64,000 nt of DNA, from assembly GCF_019884725.1 (NCBI RefSeq), contig NZ_CP082322.1, positions 2,666,001-2,730,000 of the forward strand, given 5' to 3'. The notes below the pieces were generated by a model that searched no databases, was not told the DNA's origin, and saw nothing but the letters and a program-made list of their open reading frames with translations. Shown here one piece after another: positions 49,357-58,183 of this stretch (its first letter is position 1; every line of letters starts with the position of its first letter). Position numbers and translations under genes: made by a program. The DNA is from Leucobacter tenebrionis. GTDB taxonomy: Bacteria > Actinomycetota > Actinomycetes > Actinomycetales > Microbacteriaceae.

Positions 49357-49575
49357 TCAGCGTTCTCCGCGCTCGTCCGAGGGGTCTTCGTCTTCGACGA
49401 TATCGTCGTCGGCGTTGTACTTGCTGGCGTACTCAGCCCAGGGGTCCTCATCGGAGCCGTGCTGCGAACTCTGCGCGAGTTCGCGCTGGAGTTGCGAGAG
49501 GTCCGTGTTGGGGCTGAAATACTTCAGCTCCCTGGCTACCTTGGTGTGCTTTGCCTTCTGACGGCCGCGCCCCAT
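49357..49575 (-). CDS. DUF3073 protein
   Basis: The 72-aa protein starts MGRGRQKAKHTKVARELKYF, the invariant start of DUF3073, followed by SPNTDLSQLQRELA and an acidic tail (NADDDIVEDEDPSDERGER). It is small, basic at the N-terminus and acidic at the C-terminus, and widely conserved in actinobacteria without known function; a nucleic-acid-related role is only a guess from charge. Confidence 0.9.
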   Translation of the reverse strand: MGRGRQKAKHTKVARELKYFSPNTDLSQLQRELAQSSQHGSDEDPWAEYASKYNADDDIVEDEDPSDERGER

Positions 49576-49705
49576 GCGTGACCCCCTTACACATTCAGGC
49601 CCCGCGGGCAATTCTCCGCGAGGCAGGTACTTATACAAATAGACGTATGGAGCAGATTCTATCAGATCGCGACAGCCGCCGAAGCGCGGCCAGTACGATG
49701 AAGGC

Positions 49706-50350
49706 ATGACATCGCGCCGATCCCGCATCCTCAGGTTGCTGCTCATCGGCGTGCTCGTGGTCGCGGTGCTCGCTTTGGTCGGCGCGATCGCAGTGCTGGT
49801 GCCGATCCTCACCCATCAGAGCGCGGGTGGATCCGGCCAGCGCGTACCCGACGAGTTCGTCTCGCAGACGACCGCGAAGGGGGCGGACGGACGCACCCGG
49901 GAGCTGGCGGTCGAGACATCGGACGGCGAGCCGGCGGAACTCGGCGCGCTGAGGCCGGGCGAGTCGCTGACGGTCCGGGGTACCGGCTTTGATGCCGGAA
50001 TCGGCATATATGTCGCGATCTGCGCGATTCCGGATCGCCCGGACGAGAAGCCCGGCCCCTGTCTGGGCGGTATTCCGGAGGGAGCCGAGGAGGGGCATGC
50101 GGAGCAGGCCGCCCTGTCGAGCGTGTGGATCACCGACGACTGGGCATGGCGGGCCTTCGCCACGAAGGGATACGACGACGCGCAGAGCGGATCCTTCACC
50201 GCCGAGCTCACCGTCCCCGCGGCCGAGAGCGAGGGTCTCGACTGCCGGGCGACGCGGTGCGCGATTGCGACGAGGGCCGACCACACCGCCGGAAGCGATC
50301 GGGTGCAGGACATGCTGCTGCCGGTCGCGTTCGACGAAGCCGCGGGCTGA
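49706..50350 (+). CDS. Hypothetical secreted/membrane-anchored protein with Ig-like domain
   Basis: The 214-aa product starts at ATG 49706 with an N-terminal anchor (LRLLLIGVLVVAVLALVGAI, residues about 9-33). The outer part contains RPGESLTVRGTGFDAGIGIYVAICAIP and GLDCRATRCAIATRADHTAGSD; VRGTGFD...GIYV and the paired Cys are typical of the neocarzinostatin/Ig-like domain of actinobacterial surface proteins that accompany HtaA haem proteins. No haem genes are nearby. Role unknown. Confidence 0.65.
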   Translation: MTSRRSRILRLLLIGVLVVAVLALVGAIAVLVPILTHQSAGGSGQRVPDEFVSQTTAKGADGRTRELAVETSDGEPAELGALRPGESLTVRGTGFDAGIGIYVAICAIPDRPDEKPGPCLGGIPEGAEEGHAEQAALSSVWITDDWAWRAFATKGYDDAQSGSFTAELTVPAAESEGLDCRATRCAIATRADHTAGSDRVQDMLLPVAFDEAAG

Positions 50351-50402
50351 ACCCACGGGATCGGGGCCGCGGGCTGATGCGGCGCGCCCGGACCCGTGGA
50401 CC

Positions 50403-51698
50403 TCAGTGGGTGAGCGGGGCGATCGCGACCGTCGCGATCGTGTAGATCGCGAGACCGGCGAGCGAGCCTACCACCGTCCCGTTGATGCGGATGAACTGCA
50501 GATCCTTGCCGACCTGCAGCTCGATCTTCTCGGCCGCCTCCCTGGCGTCCCACCGCTGCACGGTCTCGGTGATGACACCCGCGATGTCGTGGCGGTAGTT
50601 GTGCACGAGGTGCTCGACCACCTCCATCACCCACACGTCGATCTTGTACTGCAGCGTGGGGTCGTCGAGGAGCTTGCGTCCGAAGTCGCGCAGTGCTGAC
50701 ACGATCCGGATCCTCAGTTCGCTGCCCGGGTCCTCGAGCATCGAGACGAGCGCGGCGCGCGCGGTCTCCCAGGTGCTCGCGGCGACGGCGCGGATGCGGG
50801 GGCTGTCGAACACCTCGTGCTTGAACGCCTCGAGCTGCTGCTGCAGCTGCTCCTGGTGCTGCAGGTCGCGCGCGAGATCGCCGAGGAAGCGGGCGATGGC
50901 GATGCGGAACGGATGTTCGGGATCGGCGCCCACCCGCTGGGCGAACCGCACGGTCTCGGCGTGCAGACGATCGTCGAGGAACCGATCCACGATGCTCGGT
51001 ACCCAGGCGGGGAGGCGCGAGGAGATCACCCGGTCGAACGCCTCGGGGTGCGCGACCAGCCACTCCTCGACGCGGGACGCCGCGATGTCAATGAGGGCCT
51101 GCTGGTGGCCGCCCTCGACGAAGGACTCGGCCGCGCGGCCGAGCAGCGGCCCCCATTCGGGATCGACGACGTGCCGACGCACGAGCAGCTCGATGAGCTC
51201 CTGCACATCGTTGTCGTCGAGCACCGTCAGCGCTCCGAGGCCGGCGCTCGCGATCATGTCGCCGACGCGCTCGGCGTTCGGCTGCTGCGAGAGCCACTCG
51301 CCCGCGTGCCGCGCTCCGCTGATGCTCGCGAGCTTGTCGTGGACGACGTCGTCGGCGAGGAAGTTCTCCTCGATGAACGATCCGAGCCCCTCGCCGATGT
51401 CGTCCTTCTTGCTCGAGATGAGGTTGGTGTGCGGGATCTTGAGACCCATCGGGTGCCGGAAGAGCGCGGTCACGGCGAACCAGTCGGCGAGGGCGCCGAC
51501 CATGCCGCCCTCGCTCGCGGCCCTGACGTACCCGAGCCAGGGGTAGCGCTCCTGGAGCGCGAACGAGACGACGAACACCACGGCCATGCCGATGAGCAGG
51601 GCGACGGCGAGGCGCTGCATGCGGCGCAGCTCTGCGAGCCGTTCGAAATCTGCGGGGGAGACGGCCCCCAGTGTGCGGCGGGTGCGAGACGTCGGCAT
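50403..51698 (-). CDS. DUF445-family membrane protein
   Basis: The 431-aa protein is read from ATG 51698. One helix lies near the N-terminus (LAVALLIGMAVVFVVSFAL), the DUF445 signature follows (AASEGGMVGALADWFAVTALFRHPMGLKIPHTNLI), then a long helical soluble region, and a C-terminal hydrophobic segment (TVVGSLAGLAIYTIATVAIA). The same frame continues open for another 3.4 kb opposite the RND gene, but that part is antisense. Membrane-associated, function unknown. Divergent from the RND gene by 81 bp. Confidence 0.88.
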   Translation of the reverse strand: MPTSRTRRTLGAVSPADFERLAELRRMQRLAVALLIGMAVVFVVSFALQERYPWLGYVRAASEGGMVGALADWFAVTALFRHPMGLKIPHTNLISSKKDDIGEGLGSFIEENFLADDVVHDKLASISGARHAGEWLSQQPNAERVGDMIASAGLGALTVLDDNDVQELIELLVRRHVVDPEWGPLLGRAAESFVEGGHQQALIDIAASRVEEWLVAHPEAFDRVISSRLPAWVPSIVDRFLDDRLHAETVRFAQRVGADPEHPFRIAIARFLGDLARDLQHQEQLQQQLEAFKHEVFDSPRIRAVAASTWETARAALVSMLEDPGSELRIRIVSALRDFGRKLLDDPTLQYKIDVWVMEVVEHLVHNYRHDIAGVITETVQRWDAREAAEKIELQVGKDLQFIRINGTVVGSLAGLAIYTIATVAIAPLTH

Positions 51699-51779
51699 CT
51701 CTGTATTATGCTCCACGGCGGCGTGGGTCGGGCGAGGCGCGACCCGGGAACGTCGGGGGCGCGTGGAATAATCGACTCC

Positions 51780-54700
51780 ATGCACCTTCTCACGGCGCTC
51801 AGCCTGAAGAACCGCGCGTTGATCGCGCTCGTCACCATCGTCGCCGCGGTCTTCGGTCTCATCGGGGTGGGGTCGCTCAAGCAGGAGCTGATGCCCTCGG
51901 TGCAGTTCCCGGCGATCGCCGTGGTCACCAACTATCCGGGCGCCTCGCCGGAGGTGGTCAACAACGATGTCTCGGGCCCCATCGAGACGGCGCTGCGCAG
52001 CGTGCCGCAGCTCGAGAACTCGACCGCGACCTCGAGCACGGGCGCTTCCATGGTGGTGGCGCAGTTCACCTACGGCGTCGACATCACGGCGACGGAGCAG
52101 AAGGTGGAGCGCGCCGTCAGCCGCATCTCCCAGATGCTCCCGGAGGCGGCCGACACGCAGGTCATGTCGGGCAGCATCGACGACTTCCCCGTGATCCAGA
52201 TCGCTGTGACGCCCGCCGACGGCGAGACCCCCGAGGAGGCCGCGCAGACCATCGAGCGCGTCGCGATCCCCGAACTGAGCGACATCGAGGGCGTGCGCGA
52301 CGCGGAGCTCACGGGCGCTCGCGAGGAGCGGATCTCGATCTCGCCCTACGCCGAGACGCTCGCGGCGAACGGGCTGACCTCGCAGTCCATCGCCGACGCG
52401 CTGCAGCAGAGCGGCGTGCTGATGGCGGCGGGCACCGTCACCGAGGGCGATCAGACGCTCGCGGTGCAGGCGGGCACGGCCCTGGCCTCCGTCGAGGACG
52501 TCGCCGCGATCCCGCTGCCACTCGGCCCCGAGCAGATCGCAGCCCAGCAGGCGCAACTCGCGCAGCAGGGGCCGGGGGAGTTCGAGGCCGCGCCCGCCCC
52601 GGCCGCCCTCACGATCGGCGACGTCGCCGAGGTGAAGTTCGAGCCGGGCCCCGAGCAGAGCATCTCCCGCGTGAACGGCGCCCCGGCGCTCACGATCGCG
52701 GTCACCAAGATGTCGGCTGCGAACACCGTCGACGTGTCCCACGCGGTGCAGCAGAAGCTCGACGAACTGCAGGACCAGCTCGGCGGTTCGCAGCTCTCGA
52801 TCGTGTTCGACCAGGCGCCGTACGTCGAGCAGTCGATCGAGACACTCACCACCGAGGGGCTGCTCGGGCTCGTGTTCGCCGTGCTCGTGATCCTCGTGTT
52901 CCTCATGTCGGTGCGCGCGACGCTCGTCACGGCGATCTCGATCCCGACCTCGGTGCTGCTCACCTTCGTGGGGCTGAACTTCGCCGAGTACACCCTCAAC
53001 ATGCTCACGCTGGGCGCGCTCACCATCTCGATCGGCCGCGTGGTCGACGATTCGATCGTGGTGATCGAGAACATCAAGCGGCATCTCACCTCGGGCGCCG
53101 ACCGCGCGAAGACGATCATCGAGGCCGTGCGCGAGGTCGCGGGCGCTATCACCGCCTCGACCGTCACCACCGTGGCGGTGTTCCTGCCGATGGCGTTCGT
53201 CGACGGCATGGTGGGCGAGCTGTTCCGCCCCTTCGCGTTCACCGTCACCATCGCGCTCGTGGCGTCGCTGCTCGTGTCGCTCACGATCGTGCCCGTGCTC
53301 GCCTACTGGTTCCTGCGACCGGATCGGAAGCGGCGCAAGGAGCGGGCGGCGGATCCGGCCGACGGCGATCCCGACCCGCTTTCCACCGGGCCCGCCTCCG
53401 AGCCGGCGGACGCCGAGTCGGCGGCCCAGCCCGTGCTCGCGACCCGCTCGGCCGCCGCCGAAACCGCGGCCGAGCCCCTCACCGCGCTGCAGCGCGGTTA
53501 CCGCCCCATCATCGACTGGACGCTGAAGCGGCCCGCCGTGACGCTGCTCACCGCGGTGCTGGTGTTCGGCCTCACGATCGCCCTCAGCCCCTTCATGAAG
53601 ACGAACTTCATGGGCGCCGACGAGCAGAACTCGATCGGCCTCGTGCAGACGCTCGCCCCCGGCACGAGCCTCGACGCCCAGCTCGCCCAGGTCGAGCGCG
53701 TCGAGGATGCGCTCTCGGACGTCGACGACATCGAAACCGTGCAGGTGACCATCGGCAACGGTGGCGGAGGCATGGGCGCGATCTTCGGCGGAGGGGGCGA
53801 CGGAGCGGTCAGCTACTCGATCACCACGGCGTCGGACGCCGACCAGACGAGTGTGCAGGACGAGATCCGCGCCGCCGTCGACGCACTCGACGATGCGGGC
53901 GAGTTCTCGCTCGGGCAATCGGGCGGCGGCGTGACCATGTCGAGCGCGATCGAGGTCAACGTGTCCGCCCCCGATCAGGAGACCCTCGCGCAGGCCAGTG
54001 ACGCCGTCCTCGCCGAACTCGAGCAGCAGCCCGGCCTCAAGCAGGTCGAGAGCGATCTGGGCACCTCCCGCCCGTTCCTCCAGGTGGCCGTGGACCGTGC
54101 AGCCGCGGCGGCGGCCGGCCTGACGGAGGCCGGGGTCGCCGGACAGATCGCTCAGCAGATGCAGCCCCGCCAGATCGGCCAGATCACGATGGACGCCGAC
54201 ACCGTGTCGGTCTACCTCGCCGACGGCGTCGCCGCGACCGACCGTGCCGGCGTTGCCGCCCTGCCGATCATGACGGCTCTCGGCCCGCAGACCCTCGACA
54301 CGCTCGCCACCATCGAGGTGGCCGACGGCCCCGTGACGGTGCGCACCGAGGACGGCGTGCGCATGGTGACGGTGTCGGCTCTGCCCGAGGGCGACGACCT
54401 CAGCGTCGCCGGGGCCGCCGTCACCGCCGCGCTCGACTCGGTCGACCTGCCTGCGGGCGCCACAGCCGAGATCGGCGGCGTGATGTCGCAGCAGAGCGAG
54501 GCCTTCGGGCAGCTCGGCTTGGCTCTGCTCGCCGCGATCCTCATCGTCTACGTGGTGATGGTGGCGACGTTCCGCAGCCTGCTGCAGCCGCTGCTGCTGC
54601 TGGTCTCGGTGCCGTTCGCCGCGACCGGTGCGATCCTGCTGCTCATCGCCACCGGCATCCCGCTCGGCGTGGCCTCGCTGATCGGCGTGCTGATGCTCGT

Positions 54701-56234
54701 CGGCATCGTGGTGACGAACGCGATCGTGCTCATCGACCTCGTGAATCAGTATCGTGCGCGCGGAGACACCCTGCTCGCCGCCGTCGAGCACGGCTCTCTG
54801 CAGCGTCTGCGCCCCATCGTGATGACGGCGCTCGCGACCATCCTGGCGCTCACCCCCATGGCGCTCGGGATCACGGGCAAGGGCGGGTTCATCTCCCAGC
54901 CGCTCGCGGTGGTGGTGATCGGCGGCCTGCTGTCGTCGACCGTGCTCACGCTCATCGTGCTGCCGACCCTCTACTACGCGGTCGAGCGTCGCCGTGAGCG
55001 GCGCCGAGATCGCCGTGGGGGTCGCCCGGGCGGTCGCCGAGCTCGGGGTTCCGGGCGACGCGGGCCGAAGCGCGCCCCGGGTTCCGACGGGGCGGCGGCG
55101 GTCGCCGGCACCGAGGCACTGGCCTTCGCGAGTGCAGCCGGTGCGGTCGGAACGGTCGGTGTGCTCGGCACTGCGCCCACCGCGCACGACGAGTCGGCGA
55201 CGGGGTATCCCACCGAGACTCCGAACGATCTGTTCGAGCTGTTCGAGGGGATCCGGGAGGACGGGGACGCCGAGGCGCGGCCCGATGCCGGTGTTGATCC
55301 CGAGGCCGAGGCCGCGTTCGAGGCGGGTGCTGAGACCGAGGGTGCCCCGGAGGGCGACGTTTCCGATGCGGAGGTGACTGACGGCTGGGCTCAGCCTCAG
55401 GCGGAGTCGGAAGCAGCAGTCGAGGGCGAGGGTTCGCCGATGCCGGCGAACGACGGAGAAGCTGATCCTGATGCCGATGCCGATGCCGATGCCGATGCCG
55501 ATGCCGATGCTGATGCTGATGCTGAAGCCGAAGCTGACGCCGCTCCTGCGGCACCCGCTCCGATGCCCGCGCAGGCCGACCCCGAGGTCCAGCGCGCGAT
55601 CCTCAGCGAACTGATCCGCGTCGGGCTCTCCGCCCCCGAGCTGAGGGAGCGCAGCGCCGCTGAGCCGGAGGAGCGCATCACCCCGGAGCCGGAGGAGCAG
55701 GAAGAGCAGGAGGTCGGACCCGCGACCGCGCAGATGTCGCTCGCGCTCTCCGATCTCGGCTTCATCGACGAGCGCGACCAGCTCGCGGTCGGCGAGGACT
55801 CCGAATCCGCGCCCGGCTCCTTCTCCGAGTCCGAGCAGGGATCCGAGTCGGAGTCGAAGCCCGAATCCGAGCCGGTTTCGACGTCGGAGCTCGCGTCCGA
55901 GCCTGAACCGGCGTCCGATCCGGAGCCTGAGACGGTCGACTCCTCACCCCGTGCGGCGTCGGAGCCGGACCCGGCGACTCCGTCGCCGGAGTCGGAGCCG
56001 GAGGCCGAAGCGGATCCCGAATCCGATGCCGGGACGGAGCACGAACTCGACTTCGACGCCGCGCCGGATGACACGACCGCGAGTACGGCCGCGACCACCG
56101 CAGCCGCGCCCCCCGTGACCGGCGAACTCGACTGGGAACAGCTGATGTGGCAGGCGACGCAAGAGGTCGAGGCGGAGGAGAACGGCCGCGCCGGTGGGCC
56201 CGGCGAGAACTCCGAAGACGAGAGCGGGCGATAG
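51780..56234 (+). CDS. RND-type efflux permease with a long acidic C-terminal tail
   Basis: The 1484-aa protein starts at ATG 51780. Residues about 1-1065 are a full HAE/AcrB-like RND core: TM1 (LIALVTIVAAVFGLIGVG), porter domain, TM4 with the paired Asp of the proton relay (GRVVDDSIVVIENIKRHL), and TM10 (GIVVTNAIVLIDLVNQY) where AcrB's Lys is Thr. No membrane-fusion partner gene is nearby. About 415 residues follow that no RND needs: a basic stretch (RRRERRRDRRGGRPGGRRAR), then Asp/Glu/Ser/Pro-rich low-complexity sequence including an Asp-Ala repeat near residues 1228-1260. The stop is 1 bp before the DEAD-helicase start. Confidence 0.9.
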   Translation: MHLLTALSLKNRALIALVTIVAAVFGLIGVGSLKQELMPSVQFPAIAVVTNYPGASPEVVNNDVSGPIETALRSVPQLENSTATSSTGASMVVAQFTYGVDITATEQKVERAVSRISQMLPEAADTQVMSGSIDDFPVIQIAVTPADGETPEEAAQTIERVAIPELSDIEGVRDAELTGAREERISISPYAETLAANGLTSQSIADALQQSGVLMAAGTVTEGDQTLAVQAGTALASVEDVAAIPLPLGPEQIAAQQAQLAQQGPGEFEAAPAPAALTIGDVAEVKFEPGPEQSISRVNGAPALTIAVTKMSAANTVDVSHAVQQKLDELQDQLGGSQLSIVFDQAPYVEQSIETLTTEGLLGLVFAVLVILVFLMSVRATLVTAISIPTSVLLTFVGLNFAEYTLNMLTLGALTISIGRVVDDSIVVIENIKRHLTSGADRAKTIIEAVREVAGAITASTVTTVAVFLPMAFVDGMVGELFRPFAFTVTIALVASLLVSLTIVPVLAYWFLRPDRKRRKERAADPADGDPDPLSTGPASEPADAESAAQPVLATRSAAAETAAEPLTALQRGYRPIIDWTLKRPAVTLLTAVLVFGLTIALSPFMKTNFMGADEQNSIGLVQTLAPGTSLDAQLAQVERVEDALSDVDDIETVQVTIGNGGGGMGAIFGGGGDGAVSYSITTASDADQTSVQDEIRAAVDALDDAGEFSLGQSGGGVTMSSAIEVNVSAPDQETLAQASDAVLAELEQQPGLKQVESDLGTSRPFLQVAVDRAAAAAAGLTEAGVAGQIAQQMQPRQIGQITMDADTVSVYLADGVAATDRAGVAALPIMTALGPQTLDTLATIEVADGPVTVRTEDGVRMVTVSALPEGDDLSVAGAAVTAALDSVDLPAGATAEIGGVMSQQSEAFGQLGLALLAAILIVYVVMVATFRSLLQPLLLLVSVPFAATGAILLLIATGIPLGVASLIGVLMLVGIVVTNAIVLIDLVNQYRARGDTLLAAVEHGSLQRLRPIVMTALATILALTPMALGITGKGGFISQPLAVVVIGGLLSSTVLTLIVLPTLYYAVERRRERRRDRRGGRPGGRRARGSGRRGPKRAPGSDGAAAVAGTEALAFASAAGAVGTVGVLGTAPTAHDESATGYPTETPNDLFELFEGIREDGDAEARPDAGVDPEAEAAFEAGAETEGAPEGDVSDAEVTDGWAQPQAESEAAVEGEGSPMPANDGEADPDADADADADADADADADAEAEADAAPAAPAPMPAQADPEVQRAILSELIRVGLSAPELRERSAAEPEERITPEPEEQEEQEVGPATAQMSLALSDLGFIDERDQLAVGEDSESAPGSFSESEQGSESESKPESEPVSTSELASEPEPASDPEPETVDSSPRAASEPDPATPSPESEPEAEADPESDAGTEHELDFDAAPDDTTASTAATTAAAPPVTGELDWEQLMWQATQEVEAEENGRAGGPGENSEDESGR
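55461..55540 (+). repeat. Hexanucleotide repeat encoding Asp-Ala dipeptides
   Basis: GATGCC and variants (GATGCT, GAAGCC) repeat about twelve times, encoding alternating Asp-Ala then Glu-Ala in the tail of the RND protein. Slippage would change tail length in frame. Confidence 0.8.
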
Positions 56235-56235
56235 C

Positions 56236-57801
56236 GTGGCGCAGAGAGGCCGCCGCGGATTCAAGCCGCCGGCGAATTACGAGCCGGGCCGCAAGCCGGC
56301 TCGCGGCGGTAGGCGGTGGACGGGCGGGCGCGTTCCGGGCCGGCCGGCAGGGGAGCGCTCGGAATCCGAGCAGCCGAAACACGAGGGATCGCGGCCCGAG
56401 CGCCGAGACGGAGCGGCCGGGGCCGCTCGCGGCGGCGAACGCGCTCGGGAGCGGGGGCGCGCTCCGGGCGAGGTCGGCAGACAGAAGAGAGAAGCCGACG
56501 CAGGACCCCGAGCGACGGAGCCGGTGCTCGAGCGCCTCGACGCCCGGATCACGACCGCCGCGGATACCGAGGGCCTCAGCTTCGGCGATCTCGGCCTCGG
56601 GCCGAACATCCTGCGCGTGCTCGGCGAGCTCGGCGCTGAGCGCCCCTTCCCGATCCAGGCCGCGACGATCCCCGATGCGGTCGCCGGGCGAGATGTGCTC
56701 GGGCGCGCCCGCACCGGATCCGGCAAGACCATCGCCTTCGGCGCGGCCGTGGTCGAACGCCTGCTGAAACTCAAAGCCGAGGGCGCATTCGCGAATGACG
56801 CCGCCCCGGCGCGCAGCCGTCCCAAGCGGGGCGAGCGGCAGCGCGCGCCGAAACGTCCGCCGCGCAACCCGAAGGCGCTGATCCTCGCCCCCACCCGCGA
56901 ACTCGCCCTTCAGATCGACCGCACGGTGCGGCCGATCGCCCGCTCCGTCGGCTTCTTCACCGCGCAGCTCGTCGGGGGCGTGCCGCTCGATCCCCAGGTG
57001 CACGCGCTCGAGCGGGGCGTCGATATCGTGATCGGCACGCCGGGGCGCGTACGCGACCTCGTGAACCGCCGCAAGCTCGACCTGCGCGAGGTGCTGGTCT
57101 CGGTGATTGACGAGGCCGACCACATGTGCGAGCTCGGGTTTCTCGAGTCCGTGCAGGGGGTGCTGCGCGAGACGGTGCGCGGCGGGCAACGGCTGCTGTT
57201 CTCGGCGACCCTCGACAGTGGCGTGGGCGAGCTGGTGTCGGAGTTCCTGCGCGATCCGGCCGTGCACGAGGTCGCGGGGGAAGCGGTGAGCGAGGCCGAG
57301 CACCGGGTGCTGGTGGTGCTGCGAGAGCACAAGAGCCGGGTGCTCGTCGAGCTCGCCTCACGCCCCGGTCCCACGGGTGGTCCTGCGCGGACGATGGTGT
57401 TCTGCCGCACCCGGGCCTATGCCGAGAGCGTGGCCGAGATGCTCGCCGACGAGGGGATCCGAGTGACCTCCCTGCACGGCAACCTCAGCCAGGCACGACG
57501 CGAGCGCAACCTCGAGAAGTTCTCCTCGGGTAAGGCCGCGGTGCTGGTGGCGACCGATGTCGCCGCGCGCGGTCTCCACATCGACGACGTCGACCTGGTG
57601 GTGCAGGCGGATCCGCCCGACGACTATAAGACCTACCTGCATCGGGCCGGTCGCACGGCGCGTGCCGGGCGCGGTGGGATGGTGCTCACGGTCATCCCGC
57701 GCACCCGTCAGAAGCGCACGCGCGAGATGCTCGAGGAAGCGGGGATCGAGCCGACGTACTTCGGCGACCACGAGCCCGGAGACTCCCTGCCGGCCTCGTA
57801 G
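56236..57801 (+). CDS. DEAD-box RNA helicase
   Basis: The 521-aa helicase is read from GTG 56236, one base after the RND stop; the longer upstream frame overlaps that gene. A basic Arg/Gly-rich N-terminus of about 95 residues precedes the core: Q-motif (LSFGDLGLGPNIL, FPIQAATIP), Walker A ARTGSGKT near residue 158, PTRELALQ, GTPGR, the DEAD box in SVIDEADHMCELGF near 291, SATL, then MVFCRTRAYAE, ATDVAARGLHI and HRAGRTARAG. It has an insertion of basic residues (ARSRPKRGERQRAPKRPPRN) between Walker A and PTREL. It unwinds RNA, typically for ribosome assembly or cold adaptation. Translational coupling to a transporter gene is odd. Confidence 0.92.
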   Translation: MAQRGRRGFKPPANYEPGRKPARGGRRWTGGRVPGRPAGERSESEQPKHEGSRPERRDGAAGAARGGERARERGRAPGEVGRQKREADAGPRATEPVLERLDARITTAADTEGLSFGDLGLGPNILRVLGELGAERPFPIQAATIPDAVAGRDVLGRARTGSGKTIAFGAAVVERLLKLKAEGAFANDAAPARSRPKRGERQRAPKRPPRNPKALILAPTRELALQIDRTVRPIARSVGFFTAQLVGGVPLDPQVHALERGVDIVIGTPGRVRDLVNRRKLDLREVLVSVIDEADHMCELGFLESVQGVLRETVRGGQRLLFSATLDSGVGELVSEFLRDPAVHEVAGEAVSEAEHRVLVVLREHKSRVLVELASRPGPTGGPARTMVFCRTRAYAESVAEMLADEGIRVTSLHGNLSQARRERNLEKFSSGKAAVLVATDVAARGLHIDDVDLVVQADPPDDYKTYLHRAGRTARAGRGGMVLTVIPRTRQKRTREMLEEAGIEPTYFGDHEPGDSLPAS

Positions 57802-57819
57802 TCCCTGCCGTTCCGCGCT

Positions 57820-58003
57820 GCCGCGCCGAGTCGTGCTGCGCCGAGTCGTGCCGCGCCGAGTCGCGGTGCCGCGCCGAGTCGCGCAACTGCACCGATTCAC
57901 GCTGGAGCACCTCTTTTCGTCGTATCGAGGTGCTGTTCGCTCCATCGGTGCTGTTGTGTGAAGCCGGGCGGCTGTGTTCGGTTGCGCGGTGGAGATGTTC
58001 TCC
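57820..58003 (+). repeat. 382-bp intergenic region: 15-bp repeats and two hairpins
   Basis: The region 57802-58183 between the helicase and acyl-CoA oxidase genes holds no supported gene. Four copies of a 15-bp unit around GCCGCGCCGAGTCG lie at 57820-57882 (the third with a 3-base insertion). AGCACCTC (57906-57913) can pair with GAGGTGCT (57927-57934), a possible helicase terminator. Further on, GGAGATGTTCTCC (57991-58003) is a short dyad in the likely promoter region of the oxidase gene. Confidence 0.55.
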
Positions 58004-58183
58004 ATGAACGCAAGACTGTTTTTGGATGGATTGAACAACAGGAACCGGGGTGACCTCGGGCCTCGATTGTGGGGAGAGCGGCGCGAGGTTGTCGGTGTCG
58101 GAGGTGCCCCCTAGCCTGGCAGCAGGTCAGCGGATCGCGGCGCGAGGCGCCGCAGAACCGCGCATCACGTCGAAGGAGAATCG

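Noticed and set aside
50403-55187. 1594-codon minus-strand frame covering most of the RND gene
   Set aside because: Only the first-encoded 51698-50403 part is a recognisable family (DUF445). The rest is His/Arg/Asp-rich shadow of the RND coding strand.
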